A DNA stretch of 64,000 nucleotides from assembly GCA_009761415.1 (NCBI GenBank), contig QUOL01000001.1, forward strand, positions 124,001-188,000, in the 5' to 3' direction. The translations under genes were made by a program, and so were the position numbers. The stretch's first letter is position 1. Each line of letters begins with the position of its first letter. Positions 46,957-58,423 of this stretch are shown one piece after another. Below the pieces are notes generated by a model. That model searched no databases. It was not told the DNA's origin and worked only from the letters and a program-made list of their open reading frames with translations. This DNA comes from Sarcomyxa edulis (Eukaryota > Basidiomycota > Agaricomycetes > Agaricales > Mycenaceae).

Positions 46957-48276
46957 ATGGATCTTCTCACTGCATATATGGGTGTTGTGTCTCTCGACCG
47001 TTCTAGTCAGCACACGTACTGCACACCCGACTACTATCCTGGAAAACCCGTGCGAAAAGCAAAGTACTATGTCATCACGTTTGGACGTGTCACTGGGATT
47101 TTTCGTAACTGGTACGTTCTCTTCTTTCATCTTCTATTCTAAGAGATATTAATGTTCCCCAGGCTTCTCACTGAATCTCTCATCACCGGGTTCTCTGGGA
47201 GCGCGCACCAGAGTTATCTCGCTCCAGATGGTGCGCTCAACAGTTGGCGAGAAAACTGTCTCCTCAACCATGCCAACGGAGATCACCATCCCGAGCTCAA
47301 GCAACTCGCAAGGGATCAAGGTACAATTCCCCCACTCCCGGAATCTGTTTCGCTCGAGAGCCTTCGGGAAGAGGCGATCCGACGTCATCTCCGTCCAGCT
47401 ACACCTCCGACTTATCATTCCAAGACCTTCACCACCCCCCGAAGCCCCACCAAGCCCTTAGCTCCTGCTTACACTCGTTCTCCTTCACCAACTCCCGCCC
47501 CTCGTACCCCTTTGAAGGGTTCACTTCGTGAACATGGCATGGACAGTAAGCCTGCGCCTTCGCCTGCTCAGCGTGCATTTGCAGCCACTTCACCTCCACA
47601 CAAGTCTGCACCATCGCCATCATCCGTTTCGTCCGTTTCGTCCACATCTTCGGGAGCTTCAATCACATCATCGTCGAGTCGTCCTCAGTCATTGTCTAAC
47701 AACGCTCCCCGCAGTCCCAACAGGTCTAGCTCTTCCCCTGAGCCTACGGTCAGCTCTTCTCCTGAGCCTATCCGAACTAGACCTCCCAGAAATGTTTATG
47801 GTGTGTCCTTTGGGACTTTCCGCAACGCGATCTTCAATTCTCGGTGCGTAGCTCACCTCCTCTCAGTGAGATACCCGACTAATATTCCCCATTTTCCCTC
47901 AGAGTGGAGGCGGGTAGCCTATACAGCGTGTTTCGCGAAGCCCATGGTAATCCGGGTTTTTATGTCGGCACCTTCGATGAGGTCGTGGCCGATATGACAG
48001 AAAATTGGCGAGATATATTCTTCTCGTTTGTTGGGGCTGAGGGTCACGTCCGGACGTACAACAACATGTGAGCCTCTCGAGCATCATCCCTCCCATGCGT
48101 AGCTAATACCAATGTCAATATACAGTGACGTTGCTCGTACAAGATTCAACCACAGCAGCCTATACTCTGACACTGTAGAGATGCTGCTTGATGAGACGGT
48201 CCTGGGCTCGGCGAGGCACGAGGTGCATAATTGTGAGGACCATGACTGGGTCAATTGCCCTGAGACTATTAGCTAG
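46957..48276 (+). CDS. Protein with RNase H1-N/viroplasmin-like domain, KDZ cargo (383 aa)
   Basis: Exons 46957-47111, 47163-47843, 47903-48067, 48126-48276. Near residue 37 the motif KYYVITFGRVTGIFRNW followed by ITGFSGSAHQSYLAPDGAL fits the small domain found at the N-terminus of eukaryotic RNase H1 and in caulimovirus viroplasmin (PF01693), which binds RNA/DNA hybrids. A Pro/Ser/Thr-rich linker of ~130 residues follows, then a second ordered part (VYGVSFGTFRNAIFN, NPGFYVGTFDEVVADM) that may be a diverged second copy: it keeps a Y.V..G pattern and an aromatic-rich end. No RNase H catalytic domain is present. It could bind nucleic acid during transposition; this is inference. Confidence 0.72.
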
Positions 48277-49337
48277 AAACTCGGATTCAGTGGCTTCCTC
48301 TCCGTTCTTCCTCTCCAATTTAAGTAGTTACCTATCTCGTAGCTAAATACATGTCTTCCGCATTGTTGCATCCCCTCACAATCAAACACCCTCTGCATTT
48401 TGCGATGCGAGATTTAAGTTGTGCATTCGTCTATCTGCATACTATAGAGTATTGAATAGGAATGCTATTCGGTACGACATGGGGATGTATAACTAGTTCA
48501 CAAGAAAGTGACTCCTGACAGGCTTCGAATACCTTCGGCTTCAAATACCTTCCCTCGTAGACCCATTTCCTCTCCCTCGAGGATCCATACGAGCCCAAGC
48601 ACGATAGAGACTTTCAGCGTTTGTGCGAGGCATCTTCCTGTCACCCTTCAATGAGTATAGGGTGCAAACGAACGAAGGATTTGCCGACCAAGTGATGTAC
48701 ACCTCCTGCTGACACTGCAAAGGGGAGACTGCGTTGTCGTGATCCGGTGGACTGAGCGTTTGAAGAGGCTGTCAGGGGTATAGTTGTTCAGTAAGTGATA
48801 TCTGAACATACATGACACGTACCGTCGACACCCACTGATTTCTTCGAGATTGGCATTAGAGAAGGTCCAGTGAACTGAACTTTTGAAGCGACGATATAGC
48901 GTGGATGACACATAGCGAGGGGTCCACAGTAGAGCTGCGATATAGTATGCGGAGTATCGCAGCTGTCACGCATGAGATGCAGAAAGTATGTGGGCTTGTA
49001 GTGCTCTGCAAAAACACTTGGTTATCAGTAATAATTGCATGATCAGATGGGAAGTTTACTTGAGACAGAAGATAGGCGACGAACGTGGACTTGAAGAGGA
49101 CAGGGAGGTTGCGATAGTCAGAGAGAAGCAGGTATTAGACGGTGCGAACAGTCGCGAACATGTCGCGAACACGGTGCGAACAGGATTCAAAACAGAACAA
49201 GTTGCGAACAAAAGTCGCGAACACGGTCAAAGAACGGCTGAAATTCCATGCTTTCCCCTTGCCAAATGTCAAACACACTCTGACTTTTCTACTCCTACCC
49301 TTCAAACACACTCTGACTTTTCTTCACCTACCATTCC
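48277..49337. other. Gap inside the KDZ element
   Basis: About 1 kb. Several GCGAACA words near 49,142-49,225 and a ~21-base direct repeat (TCAAACACACTCTGACTTTT, near 49,269 and 49,302) just before the next start, probably promoter. No gene seen. Confidence 0.45.
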
Positions 49338-50343
49338 ATGGCAGCCTCACCATCGCGAAAGGCAAACAAGGCGAAAGCCAAAGCTAAAGCTAAAAACAAA
49401 TCGAAGGCGACCTCTGCTAAATCAACTAGCATAACAAACTTGAATAATAGCTTGGAGGGCGACAAGAGTCAGTCTGCGAGAAAAAGTGCCGCTTATTATG
49501 CAAAGTACGTCGTTGTAAGCTCTCCTATATGTCACTTCAGCTCAACTACTATCCCACAGCAATGGACCCATGCTTCGGGAGAAAGCCAAGCTTCGGATGC
49601 GTAATATACGAGCTGCTCGAGCAACAACGGCGCAGCTTCAAACCTCTACCCCTGCCTCTACTCTCAATCAAGGCACTCCGCACAGTCCAACTCCCGACTC
49701 CTCCCCTCTTCCCGAAGATCTGACACCATCTCCTCCCCCGGATTCTCCTCCACGTCTACATTATTTCCGATCCCCTACCCCGGATGATTTATCACCATCG
49801 GAATCATCACCCGATTATTTTGAACGTCTACGTGGTTCGCGATCCCCTACCCCTGATGGTCCACCTCGTTCCAGATCTCCATCCCCCACCCGTCGCTCAA
49901 GGAGGGGGGACGACCGATGCATAGATCCTCGCCTCAGATCTACGCATCTGGAGCTCGACGATCTCGCCCTGCAAGGCCATGACCTCGATCTCGAGTTTGA
50001 TCTCTCCAATCCTCCACACGAGTTCAACATCGACAACACCGACCTCGAGATTCAATACGATCATGTTAATCTGTCACATAACTTAGATGTCTTTGACCAT
50101 TTCGACACTACCGATCGCTTCTACTTGATTACCCATAGGCGATGTGTGGGGGAATGGGCTAGTCAATGGGGACACACTTCGTTTTGGGCACAAGAATTCA
50201 GAAGCACCTACCATCGTCTTCGTACAGAGGATGAAAAGGAGGAATTTGCATGCCTTTTATGCGCCCACGCCTACCAGGGACGTATCCTTGTCCATCAGCT
50301 CCAGGGCATTCTGGATATACAATGCTTGCCGAAGAAACAATGA
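49338..50343 (+). CDS. Basic, Pro/Ser-rich KDZ cargo protein (316 aa)
   Basis: Exons 49338-49504 and 49560-50343 (55-nt intron, phase 2). The N-terminal 40 residues are Lys/Ala/Ser-rich (KANKAKAKAKAKNKSKATSA). The splice joins SAAYYAKN to a basic helix (MLREKAKLRMRNIRAARA); this Y-Y-x-x-N-P-x-x-R-E-K-x-R-x-R pattern is common in short proteins of basidiomycete transposons and is likely DNA binding. Then a Pro/Ser linker with repeated SPTPD words and a C-terminal ~150-residue acidic and aromatic part (FDHFDTTDRFYLITHRRCVG, EWASQWGHTSFW). Not otherwise recognised. Confidence 0.7.
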
Positions 50344-50892
50344 CAAATTAGGGAACTCTGGAGGCATTCAATGGAGTTGTTGGAGCCGATGTATCGCGGG
50401 CTTGCAATCATTGATGCATGGATGGATTTTAGGCGCGTAGTCTCTCCTTAGTATATGTAGCATTATGTAGCATTTATTAGCCACCTAGAAAGACAATCTA
50501 CAGAGCACAGAGCTCGCCCCCGAGCACAGAAGTCCATTGCTTGTGTGGACGCGACTGGTCACGTGTTCGTGTTGTGTTCGTGTTGTGTCTGAGTCTGAAA
50601 CTTTTTAAAAATCCTCCATTGTTCTTGCGACGATCTGCCACTATCTCCTCCTCCTACTACCACATCATCCACCCATCTATTGTTTCCCGACTTTTCCAGG
50701 CTAGCTATATTCAGCGGGAACTGGTAGACCAAGTACGTTTTTTTCCATCCGCTATATGACTGGCAAATGACCTCGAGCAACCTGTACACTGAGCCTGACC
50801 CATGGGTACTACGGCGGGGAGCTCAAGGGTCATGCCGTCTTTCTTTGTTATTGTATGTCGCTAACTTATTCTCTGCAGTCAAGCACAAGAGA
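50344..50892. other. Promoter region of the TET/JBP gene
   Basis: Contains GTCACGTG (E-box type) near 50,559 followed by a repeated GTGTTCGTGTT word. No gene. Confidence 0.45.
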
Positions 50893-52818
50893 ATGACACG
50901 AACTGTAAGTGGCAAATGGTGACTTCTTTGCAGCATGCTGACAACTGGATGCCTTAGACGCGTAGAGGGACTGAGTTCTCGCCCTTTGCACTGAACGATA
51001 TCATTCCTCTACGTACAGATATTCAACTTGACGCGTTAGTTGAACGGGCAAGGCAGGGAGAAATTCAGCGAGATCTTCAATGCATAGGAGACAACGAGGG
51101 GGTTTCGCTGTCGTATGGGTCCCACTGCGTCTCTCCCACTCGTTCTAGATGCTCCTCAATGTCATCTCTATCCGACTGTCTCTCTGATATCTCCCTCGAT
51201 TTCGCCGTCGAAACATCATCGCTAGGCGCGTCAGATCCAGCATCAGACGATATCGACGCGTCTTCATCGTTGGTTCCTCCACTGTCCAGCTCCCCTATCC
51301 CAGGCTCACCTATGTCATACGATATCTCGTCCCCTCTGTACCCAGCATCTAGCATGTCGCGTTCGGCTTCACCCATGTCGCGTTCGGCTTCACCCATGTT
51401 GTCCACTCCACCGCGTCCTATATCCTGCCCTACGTCACCTGTCCAAGGCCTGCCATCTGATGCAAAGGCGTCTGGAGGATCGATAGAGCGATCTCGTGCA
51501 AGAGCGCAAGCGCGTAAACGTCGCCACCGGAAAGCAATGGCACGCGCAGAACGCGCTCTTCACTCATCCTCCACCATCAGGTACCGCATCCGATCATCCA
51601 CCTCCATCAAGTACGCAAAACCTATACCCATCAAGACGGCGCTCAACGTTCAAAATCTACCCACCACACACGGCTCGTTTACTGGGCTACGGCAGAGTGT
51701 TGTGAGGAAGCGACCCTTCCAGGTTCAGGAGTTGATTCCCAAGGGCTTTGAGTTGCACAGGTGGGATGGACGGTATGTCACGCTAGCTCATGCCCTCTGC
51801 CCACTGACCTTTGAACCTTCACTAGAACAACGCATGTAATAACAGATGCGAACACACGAATTATAGCGACACTTGTTGGATACCCTAAAGATAACCCCAC
51901 CTCACTCTCGAAGCCCTGGACTGCCGTGGCAAGCGGGGCTGCTTCAGCCATCAACACAGCTCGCATCGATGCAGGGCTAACTCCTCGTCGCCATCGTAGG
52001 GGCAATTTTATCGCCTTGGCATGTGGCGTCTCCTATGGTGGGGGACAAGAAGTGGGTTTTTCTTGAATCATCATCCTCCCCGTGCGTGGAAAGGCTGATG
52101 TTGGACTAGCGCCCTGGAACCCTCCAATATTCTGATAGAAAATCGTACCGCGCTGTCCAAATGTTGCGAGCAAATTCAGACATACAGCGGATCATGCGCT
52201 TTCAAACCAGTGAGCATTTTTTTTGATAAGCCTGTCACTCTTATTGACAACACCGTAGGTGCATTTGCGTACTACTATCCCAAGATACACCATTACTATG
52301 AGACAAACCTCAATAAGCTCTACGCACACCATCCAGAACTTGAACGCAATTTTAGTGGGAGTGTATTTCCTGCTGCAACATTCAACGCCGGCCCTAACAC
52401 GGCCTCAGTCGTCCACGTTGACTCAGGAAATCCACCGGGTGGGATCTGTGCGCTGACGGCATTGGGAGATTATGACTATACCAAGGGCGGTCATCTAATC
52501 CTCTATGATCTCAAGCTAATCGTTGAATTTCCGCCGGGCGCTACGATACTTTTACCCTCAGCAAGCCTTCGCCACGGAAATACCCCAGTTGCGCGTGGAG
52601 AATCGCGATTTTCTATAGCCCAGTACTGTTCAGGTGGTCTCCTACGCTGGGTCTCCTATGGCTTCCGCAAAGCGGCCGATTTACTAAACTCATCGGCAGG
52701 CGCAGAGGCTAAGAGAGCCATAGATGGGGAGGGTGATTCGCGGTGGAAATGGGCCGTCAGTTTGTTCTCAAAGCTGGATGAATTGGAGGCAGATCATAGG
52801 GAAGTACGCTCCCGTTGA
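50893..52818 (+). CDS. TET/JBP-family 2-oxoglutarate/Fe(II) dioxygenase, KDZ cargo (570 aa)
   Basis: Exons 50893-50904, 50958-51772, 51826-52051, 52110-52209, 52259-52818. The first ~170 residues are Ser/Pro-rich with a tandem MSRSASP repeat. A basic stretch (RSRARAQARKRRHRKAMARA) precedes the catalytic part. The double-stranded beta-helix shows the iron ligands H437-V-D439 in VVHVDSGN, the distal H490 in LRHGN and the 2-oxoglutarate arginine R501 in RFSIAQY; GDYDYTKGGHLILYDLKL and VEFPPGATILLP are family hallmarks. TET/JBP enzymes oxidise 5-methylcytosine or thymine in DNA; the basidiomycete lineage acts on 5mC. The gene lies 180 bases before the transposase start, same strand. All key residues are present, so activity is likely. 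Confidence 0.93.
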
Positions 52819-52997
52819 AGTCTGAGATTTATAACTGCTCGAATATCATGTAAATTAGATGAAGAGACCAATATTTATATATCGTGTTCAGAAATCTTTG
52901 CAAGTGCGATCCGAATCCCGACACGAGTCACGCGACGATCCCGACCCGACGATCCCGAAAGAAGGAAGTTTTGTGTTGACTACTCCCACGCCTGTCG

Positions 52998-55900
52998 ATG
53001 TTATCCCCAAGCAAAGCTCGACGTCGAGGGCGCGTTGCACGCGTCAACGACGGTACTGTCTCTCGCTCAACGACTAACGCGGTCAGGCTACCTCATCAAA
53101 CCATTACAATCTCTGCCGATGGTCTTCGCCAAACGGTCACTGGAACTCATTCCACCAAACGACAACGCTTAAACCCTGAAGATCTAAGGGATCCATACGC
53201 CAACTGGGTGCCTGGAGATCTCGGTGCAGAAGTGAACGATGGAGAGGACGGTCTCTCTGACCAGGAGGATGCCCCAGTGCCAGAGGTGACGGTGAATGTT
53301 GCTAAACGAAAGCGATATCTCAGCTCGGTGCGTATTCACCTTTGCTTTCGAAAATTGTCCCTCCTATTCAACTCCAACAAATGAAGGATAACCCCATGAT
53401 GGTGTGGAGAAATCACGACCAGGAGTTTTTACAGGAATTACTTCGGCACGAAGGTCTTGGATCTCATGGTCCTTCGTGCTGCTCTTGTTCAGCTGGCTCA
53501 CAATCACGCCCCTCTACGCCTGGCTTGGAGAGCGACAGAGCGAGGCTGCTCTCATATGTTCGCTGCCGAGACTGTTGCGCGGGCTTTGTGGAATGCACCG
53601 ACTGCTGCGTCAGCCGCCACCAGCATCTTCCTTTCCATCGTATCGATGTACGCAACTTATCTGTCCACTTGTACATAAGAAGCACCTAACATTTCTGATC
53701 CCCCTTGCATAGAGGTGGAATGGGTCGTTTTGGGAAGGAACAACATTGCAGACTATCGGTCTCGTGTACCAGTTGGGGCATCACGGTGGAGAATGCCCTG
53801 CCCCTGTTCTACCTCACCTCGATCTCGTTATCGTGGAAGTCAATGGCATACACGAGATCTGTGCTCAGGAATGCGGCTGCCAGCATTCAATCACCCCCAA
53901 GTATATTCAATTTCTGCGAGAACGTTGGTATCCAGCAACCGTCAGCAATCCCCAAACCTGCGCGACTTTTCGTGTTCTGGAGCTCTTCCACCAGTTGAAT
54001 CTAGCTGGTGGGCTGAACGTTGCAGATTTTGTTGGGGCACTGGAGCGTCTTACAGATGGTACTGGGGTTAAATCAACGCCGGTGAGTTATGCATTGATCA
54101 ACTTCAGTCGAGAGTGTTCTGACGTTCTGGGTTTTTTAGGACAGATACAAAGCTGTGGGGCGGATGTTTCGACAATGGACATACCTCAAGCGCGCCAAAC
54201 GAGCGGGATGTGGCCACGCGTCGGAAGGATTGAAGAAGACAACGGCAGGGGCATGCGCCGTCCTATGCTGGGCCTGTCCACACGATGGGATCAATTTACC
54301 AGGGGATTGGCAGTCGGTGGAGCCGAAATGGAGGTAAGGCAATTGCTTGTTGCCTTGAATCTTTTATTGACCAGACCTGTTCTGTTTCATTAGGTTCCTT
54401 TATATGCTGATCCTCGCCATGGATGCGAACTTCCGTCTGAAAAATCGGATGAGTTCGACGGATGCTGCCGATCCTGCCCTAGGACCTGGGTGGGCATATT
54501 TTGTGAAGGACCAACCCTACAAGGAGCACCTCAAGAACTATGTTTCTGAAGCTGATGTGAGTGAATACAATCAGCCGTCGATTGCTTTGCTGACGGCAAC
54601 AGATAAGTACATGTATCGCGTTTCAAGCCCTCCTGCAAAAGGACAGCAAGATGACTACGGGTCTACGAAGCTCAGGAGTTGGCGCATGCGTCTGCGCTCG
54701 CCACGAGTTGATTCGGGCACAGGGAATTGGGGACTTACAGAAAGGCGAGAGGTACGTCCTTCACAGCGCAGGGTGTTGCATTATCTCACAGACCAATTTC
54801 AGATACAGCAATATGGACTACATATTTCTGTCTGCCATCGTTGGCATCACCCTCCTCTATCTAACGATCTCGTACGACGTGGCATGTCAGTGGAAGGTGA
54901 ACCTGTGGGCGCGTATCGCAAACATGCCTCCTAGTCTCAAAATCGACTCCAGCAGACTCCATGTACAATTCGGCGTTCCAATATGGCACGCATCGGCACA
55001 CGAGAGCTCATGCCAAGCGGAGAATTCACTTGGGTATCAGAAGGGCGTCGGACGTGCATGTGGCGAGGGGATTGAGCGAACTTGGTCAAAGCTGAATGGA
55101 AGGTCTTCTGCAACAAAAGAGATGGGTCCTGGTGGACGGCACGACACGCTGGACGACGCCATCGGCCGTCACAATTGGGAAAAGAACATTGGGTTCGGTA
55201 AGCATCTACTATGATCTTCGGGTACGGTGCTCACACAGCATTATGTTGAAGGTGATTCTCTTTCACGAAAGTTGTTAGTTGCGACGAACGAACGAGCTCA
55301 CCAGGTGTCCTGCTTCTTGGAGGTGAATGCAACATTATCGAAGGATCTATCTCTCGAATGGAGGGGGATGGTGGATGCGTGGGATGCAGACAGGACTCAG
55401 CCTAACCCCTACGTATCGGGCCGTAAAGGTACGTTCTCGAGACCTCTTTTTGACCGCTAAAGACTGCTGATAAACGCATTGCCAGATGATCTGACAGAGC
55501 CGCAGGTCCGATTGCAACTAAAGGCTGATGAACTACGAGCAGTCCAGGATGGCGTAGAGCAGATATCGGGGTCAAGCGCAACAGCGTTTTTGGTAGCAGG
55601 TCTTCAGCTAGAGGACACGCAGTGAGTAATTCACTAGACGAGCGTAGAGATCAAGATGACTAATCGTGTATCTAGGCGTCGCATTCATGTAGAAGCTACA
55701 GGGGAAACTACGCTGACGGCAGACCAGGCAGCCGTCATCGTGGAGAAACGACTCTCGTTCCTAGTGAAGTTGAAGAGATTTCGACAACTCCAACGAATCT
55801 ACATGCCAGCGGCTGCCGAGATTCTCGCTGCTGAAGAGGCTCGTCGTGAGTCTACCGCCCCACCTCCTAGAGCAGAGGACACCAAAATATGGTTCCCATC

Positions 55901-56757
55901 TGATCTGGATAGAGGAACACGAGAGGGAGGGTGTCACCACGGACTAGCAGAAATGGAAACAAAGTTACGTGAGGCCCAATGTGCGGACGCGTTAACCACC
56001 CTTCGTACGCGCCTCCACGCCAAATCACACCTCATCTTATTCCGCAATGCCAATATGGTCGGGCAGGTAGCAACTACACGTTCTCGGAGCTTGATATCCG
56101 CCATCAGCGATCGCGTCACGGCCTGCGCAGCAAAATATCGTCGGAGCCGAGAAGCTCTACTTAATCTTCAAGGACCAGACGCATACAAGGAGCGTTTCCT
56201 CCCCCTACTTGCATCAGACTTGCAAATGGATGCCCCGGATACGAGCGACATCGCAGCCCGACAAAAGCTGTCCAAGGCTGGTGGAAACCGCGGTCCTCGA
56301 GCAACCAACAGCGCGCACAAAGTATTATCGTGGATATGGACGGTGGAGGGCGGACCATCGGTGGATGAGAATGCTGCGCTGCACACATGTATGTTATTTG
56401 TCAGTATGAGGTTCGTACATTGCTAACGGGATTCTAGCTGTCCGTGTCGAGTGGGCAAAGGCCCGCGCTCGGATGATGAGGTGGAAGGAGGAGGTGCATC
56501 TGCTACGCGAGGAGATGCGACGGGTCCTACGATTCCTGGAGTGGCGAGTTACATGGTGGGAGACACGCGAGACGCGATGGGAGGGAATCAGTGAGGAGGT
56601 CGGGGATGGACAGGTAGCATATGCGGCGCGACAGGCAACACTTCATAGGGAGATAGCCTTGTCCTTCAAGATGACGTGGGACGTCCCAGCAGCGCTAGCT
56701 GCACGACACGCCGTCCTTGCAAATGATACCGGCCTCGATGATACGATCTTTCCGTAG
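52998..56757 (+). CDS. KDZ-family transposase, 1,068 aa
   Basis: Exons 52998-53327, 53387-53647, 53713-54081, 54140-54333, 54394-54556, 54603-54751, 54803-55197, 55252-55428, 55486-55621, 55676-56388, 56438-56757; every phase agrees. A basic N-terminus leads to a cysteine cluster (SCCSCS and CRDCCAGFVECTDCC with following HQHLPFH, ~140-195) as in CxC-type KDZ proteins. Family signatures follow: FWEGTTLQTIGLVYQLGH, FLYMLILAMDANFRLKNR, HELIRAQGIGDLQKGERY, then the catalytic Asp in SYDVACQW (514) and the acidic pair in CGEGIERTW (577, 580). The C-terminal third is helical and Arg/Glu-rich. Should cut at the terminal inverted repeats. Confidence 0.93.
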
Positions 56758-57008
56758 TGTACTGATTTAATTACATTTGTCACGATGTCTGTTTTGGGTC
56801 ATATTCACACCTAATAAATGAGTTCAAATATATATTCCCTGAGCTGGGGCTTTGGTACATATTATTTAGCGGTTTTAATAAAGTATTCCTAAACGGGAAT
56901 GGGGGTATACTCTATGTACGGGGAGGTCCAGCATGTCCATGGCTTGCCTGGTATATGTCTGACTAAGCTGTGCCCTGGGTACAGCCAGTGGACCACCGAA
57001 ATGAGCAT
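56758..57008. other. Right subterminal region of the KDZ element
   Basis: A/T-rich 3' flank of the transposase followed by the terminal region. A minus-strand frame that runs through here from gag is only read-through into the insert. Confidence 0.5.
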
Positions 57009-57085
57009 AGCCACAGGCCTGGCTGCAGCTTGGTCTAATGAATAATTTCCGCTGGCTGCAGCCATCGTGTTAGGCTTTATAGTAC
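57009..57085 (-). repeat. Right terminal inverted repeat of the KDZ transposon
   Basis: Partner of 42915-42994. If the duplication is 6 bp the repeat extends to 57087 and then aligns with the left end without a gap at the tip. Confidence 0.85.
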
Positions 57086-57093
57086 AGCCATGG
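57086..57093. repeat. Right target-site duplication of the KDZ transposon
   Basis: AGCCATGG, equal to 42907-42914. Confidence 0.7.
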
Positions 57094-57905
57094 GTGCGAG
57101 AGAAGGGAGCAGAGCGTCGGAAGGAGTCGAAGGTCTCAACTTCAGCCATGTTCGTCTCAAGAGTCCTGGCTCTCTTGATCCATTCGTTGAGGTCAGACGA
57201 GCTAGGTCGGTGGACGTCTTCACCAATCAGACGAGAGAGGGAGGCCTTGAGGCCGCGACGGAAGCGTAGGACCACAGTTTCCTGCGATCCGGTGCCATCC
57301 ATCAAGCCGGCAATGGTGGCAAGATCAAGGAACTCGTCGGTGTAATCGTCGACAGAGCGGGACCGCTGATAGTAGTCCGTACCTTCTAACCTGAGGAGAG
57401 CCTTTCCCTTCTCATCCTCTTCGCAAAACCTCTCGACGAACATCTGCTCGAAGGCTTGCCAAGAGGGGAAACGGGGAGTGTGGTGGAGGGACTCGTAACG
57501 AAGGACTTCCTGGACGAAGGTAGCAGCGCGTCCGGACTGGAAGAAGGCTAAGGTCCACCTTATCCTAGCATCCTCGGACGCAAAGGAGACGGTAGAGGCG
57601 TAAAGGACGGCGCTTGCGAGGAAGGCACGACCACTCTTCCTGCTACCGTCATAGACAGCAGGGAGGGGGACTCGAGCATGGGGAAGAGAAGGGGGAGCAG
57701 CAGGAGGGGGGAGAGGGATAGGAATTGGAGCTGGGGGAGGGGGGGGAGGAGCAGTATTCTGCGTACCGCTCTGCAACTGCAACAACTTCAACATTGCGTC
57801 CAATTTCTTTTCTAGGTCATCTAGCTTGACCTCTCTGCCCATATCGCGATGATGGAGGTCTTCCAGCTTCTCCTGGATGGAGCTGAGGGTGAGATCAGTG
57901 TCCAT
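57087..57905 (-). CDS. gag: Chromovirus gag, 5' part (capsid region)
   Basis: Frame open from about 58,046 down to the insertion point; first in-frame ATG at 57905. It shows a coiled coil (IQEKLEDLHHRDMGREVKLD), a Pro-rich run, and the retrotransposon gag core with WTLAFFQSGRAATFV, SWQAFEQMFVERFCEEDEK and RSVDDYTDEFLDLA. It is cut by the KDZ element after ~273 residues; the frame that continues into the insert is fortuitous. Confidence 0.87.
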
Positions 57906-58082
57906 TGATAAGGAGATGTCAGGGAGATCGGATCTGATAAGGGGCAGGGGTGAGGAGGGGGCTGCAGGAAGCACAGAGGGGGATGAAGGAGGAGAGGGCG
58001 AGCTTGTAGCGTCGCTGTCTGGGGCTCCAAATCGACCTATGGTGCTAGACAGACCGGTCCTTGTTGGGAGATCCTATTCTGC

Positions 58083-58418
58083 TGTAAGGGCAACCTCAAG
58101 AAGGCAGCAATCTGCACAACAACAGAGGGGAATCCAAAGATATATAGATCAGATAAGGTAGATACAACAGAGAAGTAGATGTACTGCATACCTGCACAAC
58201 AACAGAGGGGAATCCAAAGAGAATAGGATAAGGAAACCCTTGCTGCTGGCAGGCTTGACCGCTTTGCTGGCGCGTGACGCGTGACGTCACGTCACGCGAA
58301 AAGCGCGAGATAGAACGAAGGGGAAAAGGGAAAGATAGGTACAGGTAAGTAAGAAGGAAAGGAAAGGAAAGGAAAGGAAAGGTATAGTAGATTGTCCGTT
58401 AAGGGGAGTCCCCTTACA
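58083..58418 (-). repeat. LTR (5' LTR of the minus-strand chromovirus)
   Basis: 336 bp, one difference from 38258-38593 by eye. Carries the same TGACGTCA (58282-58289), duplicated 29-bp word and GGAAA run. Internal sequence after it on the minus strand begins GCAGAATAGGATCTCCC; no tRNA-type primer site was recognised. Confidence 0.93.
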
Positions 58419-58423
58419 CATAC
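58419..58423. repeat. Right target-site duplication of the chromovirus
   Basis: CATAC, equal to 38253-38257. Confidence 0.9.

Larger units (their letters stand above)
42915..57085. mobile_element. KDZ-type DNA transposon, ~14.2 kb, with TET/JBP cargo
   Basis: Bounded by ~80-bp imperfect terminal inverted repeats and an 8-bp (or 6-bp) duplication. It splits gag of the chromovirus. Genes: 895-aa acidic protein (-), RNase H1-N/viroplasmin-like protein (+), basic Pro/Ser-rich protein (+), TET/JBP dioxygenase (+) and KDZ transposase (+). All frames can be spliced without stops, so the element looks intact and recently mobile. KDZ elements (Kyakuja-Dileera-Zisupton) are known to be linked with TET/JBP expansions in basidiomycetes. 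Confidence 0.9.
38258..58418 (-). mobile_element. Ty3/gypsy chromovirus, interrupted by a KDZ transposon
   Basis: Minus-strand LTR retrotransposon. Two 336-bp LTRs (38258-38593 and 58083-58418) begin TGTAAGGG and end CCCTTACA and differ at one position by eye (A/G near 38,579 and 58,404). Both ends are flanked by CATAC. Reading from the right: 5' LTR, first part of gag, the inserted DNA transposon (42915-57085), the rest of gag with a zinc knuckle, pol with a C-terminal chromodomain, a polypurine tract and the 3' LTR. Without the insert the element is about 6.0 kb. The near-identical LTRs imply recent insertion. Confidence 0.93.

Noticed and set aside
56889..57086. C-terminal extension of the 5' gag frame
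   Set aside because: It reads into the end of the inserted KDZ element; the stop is fortuitous.
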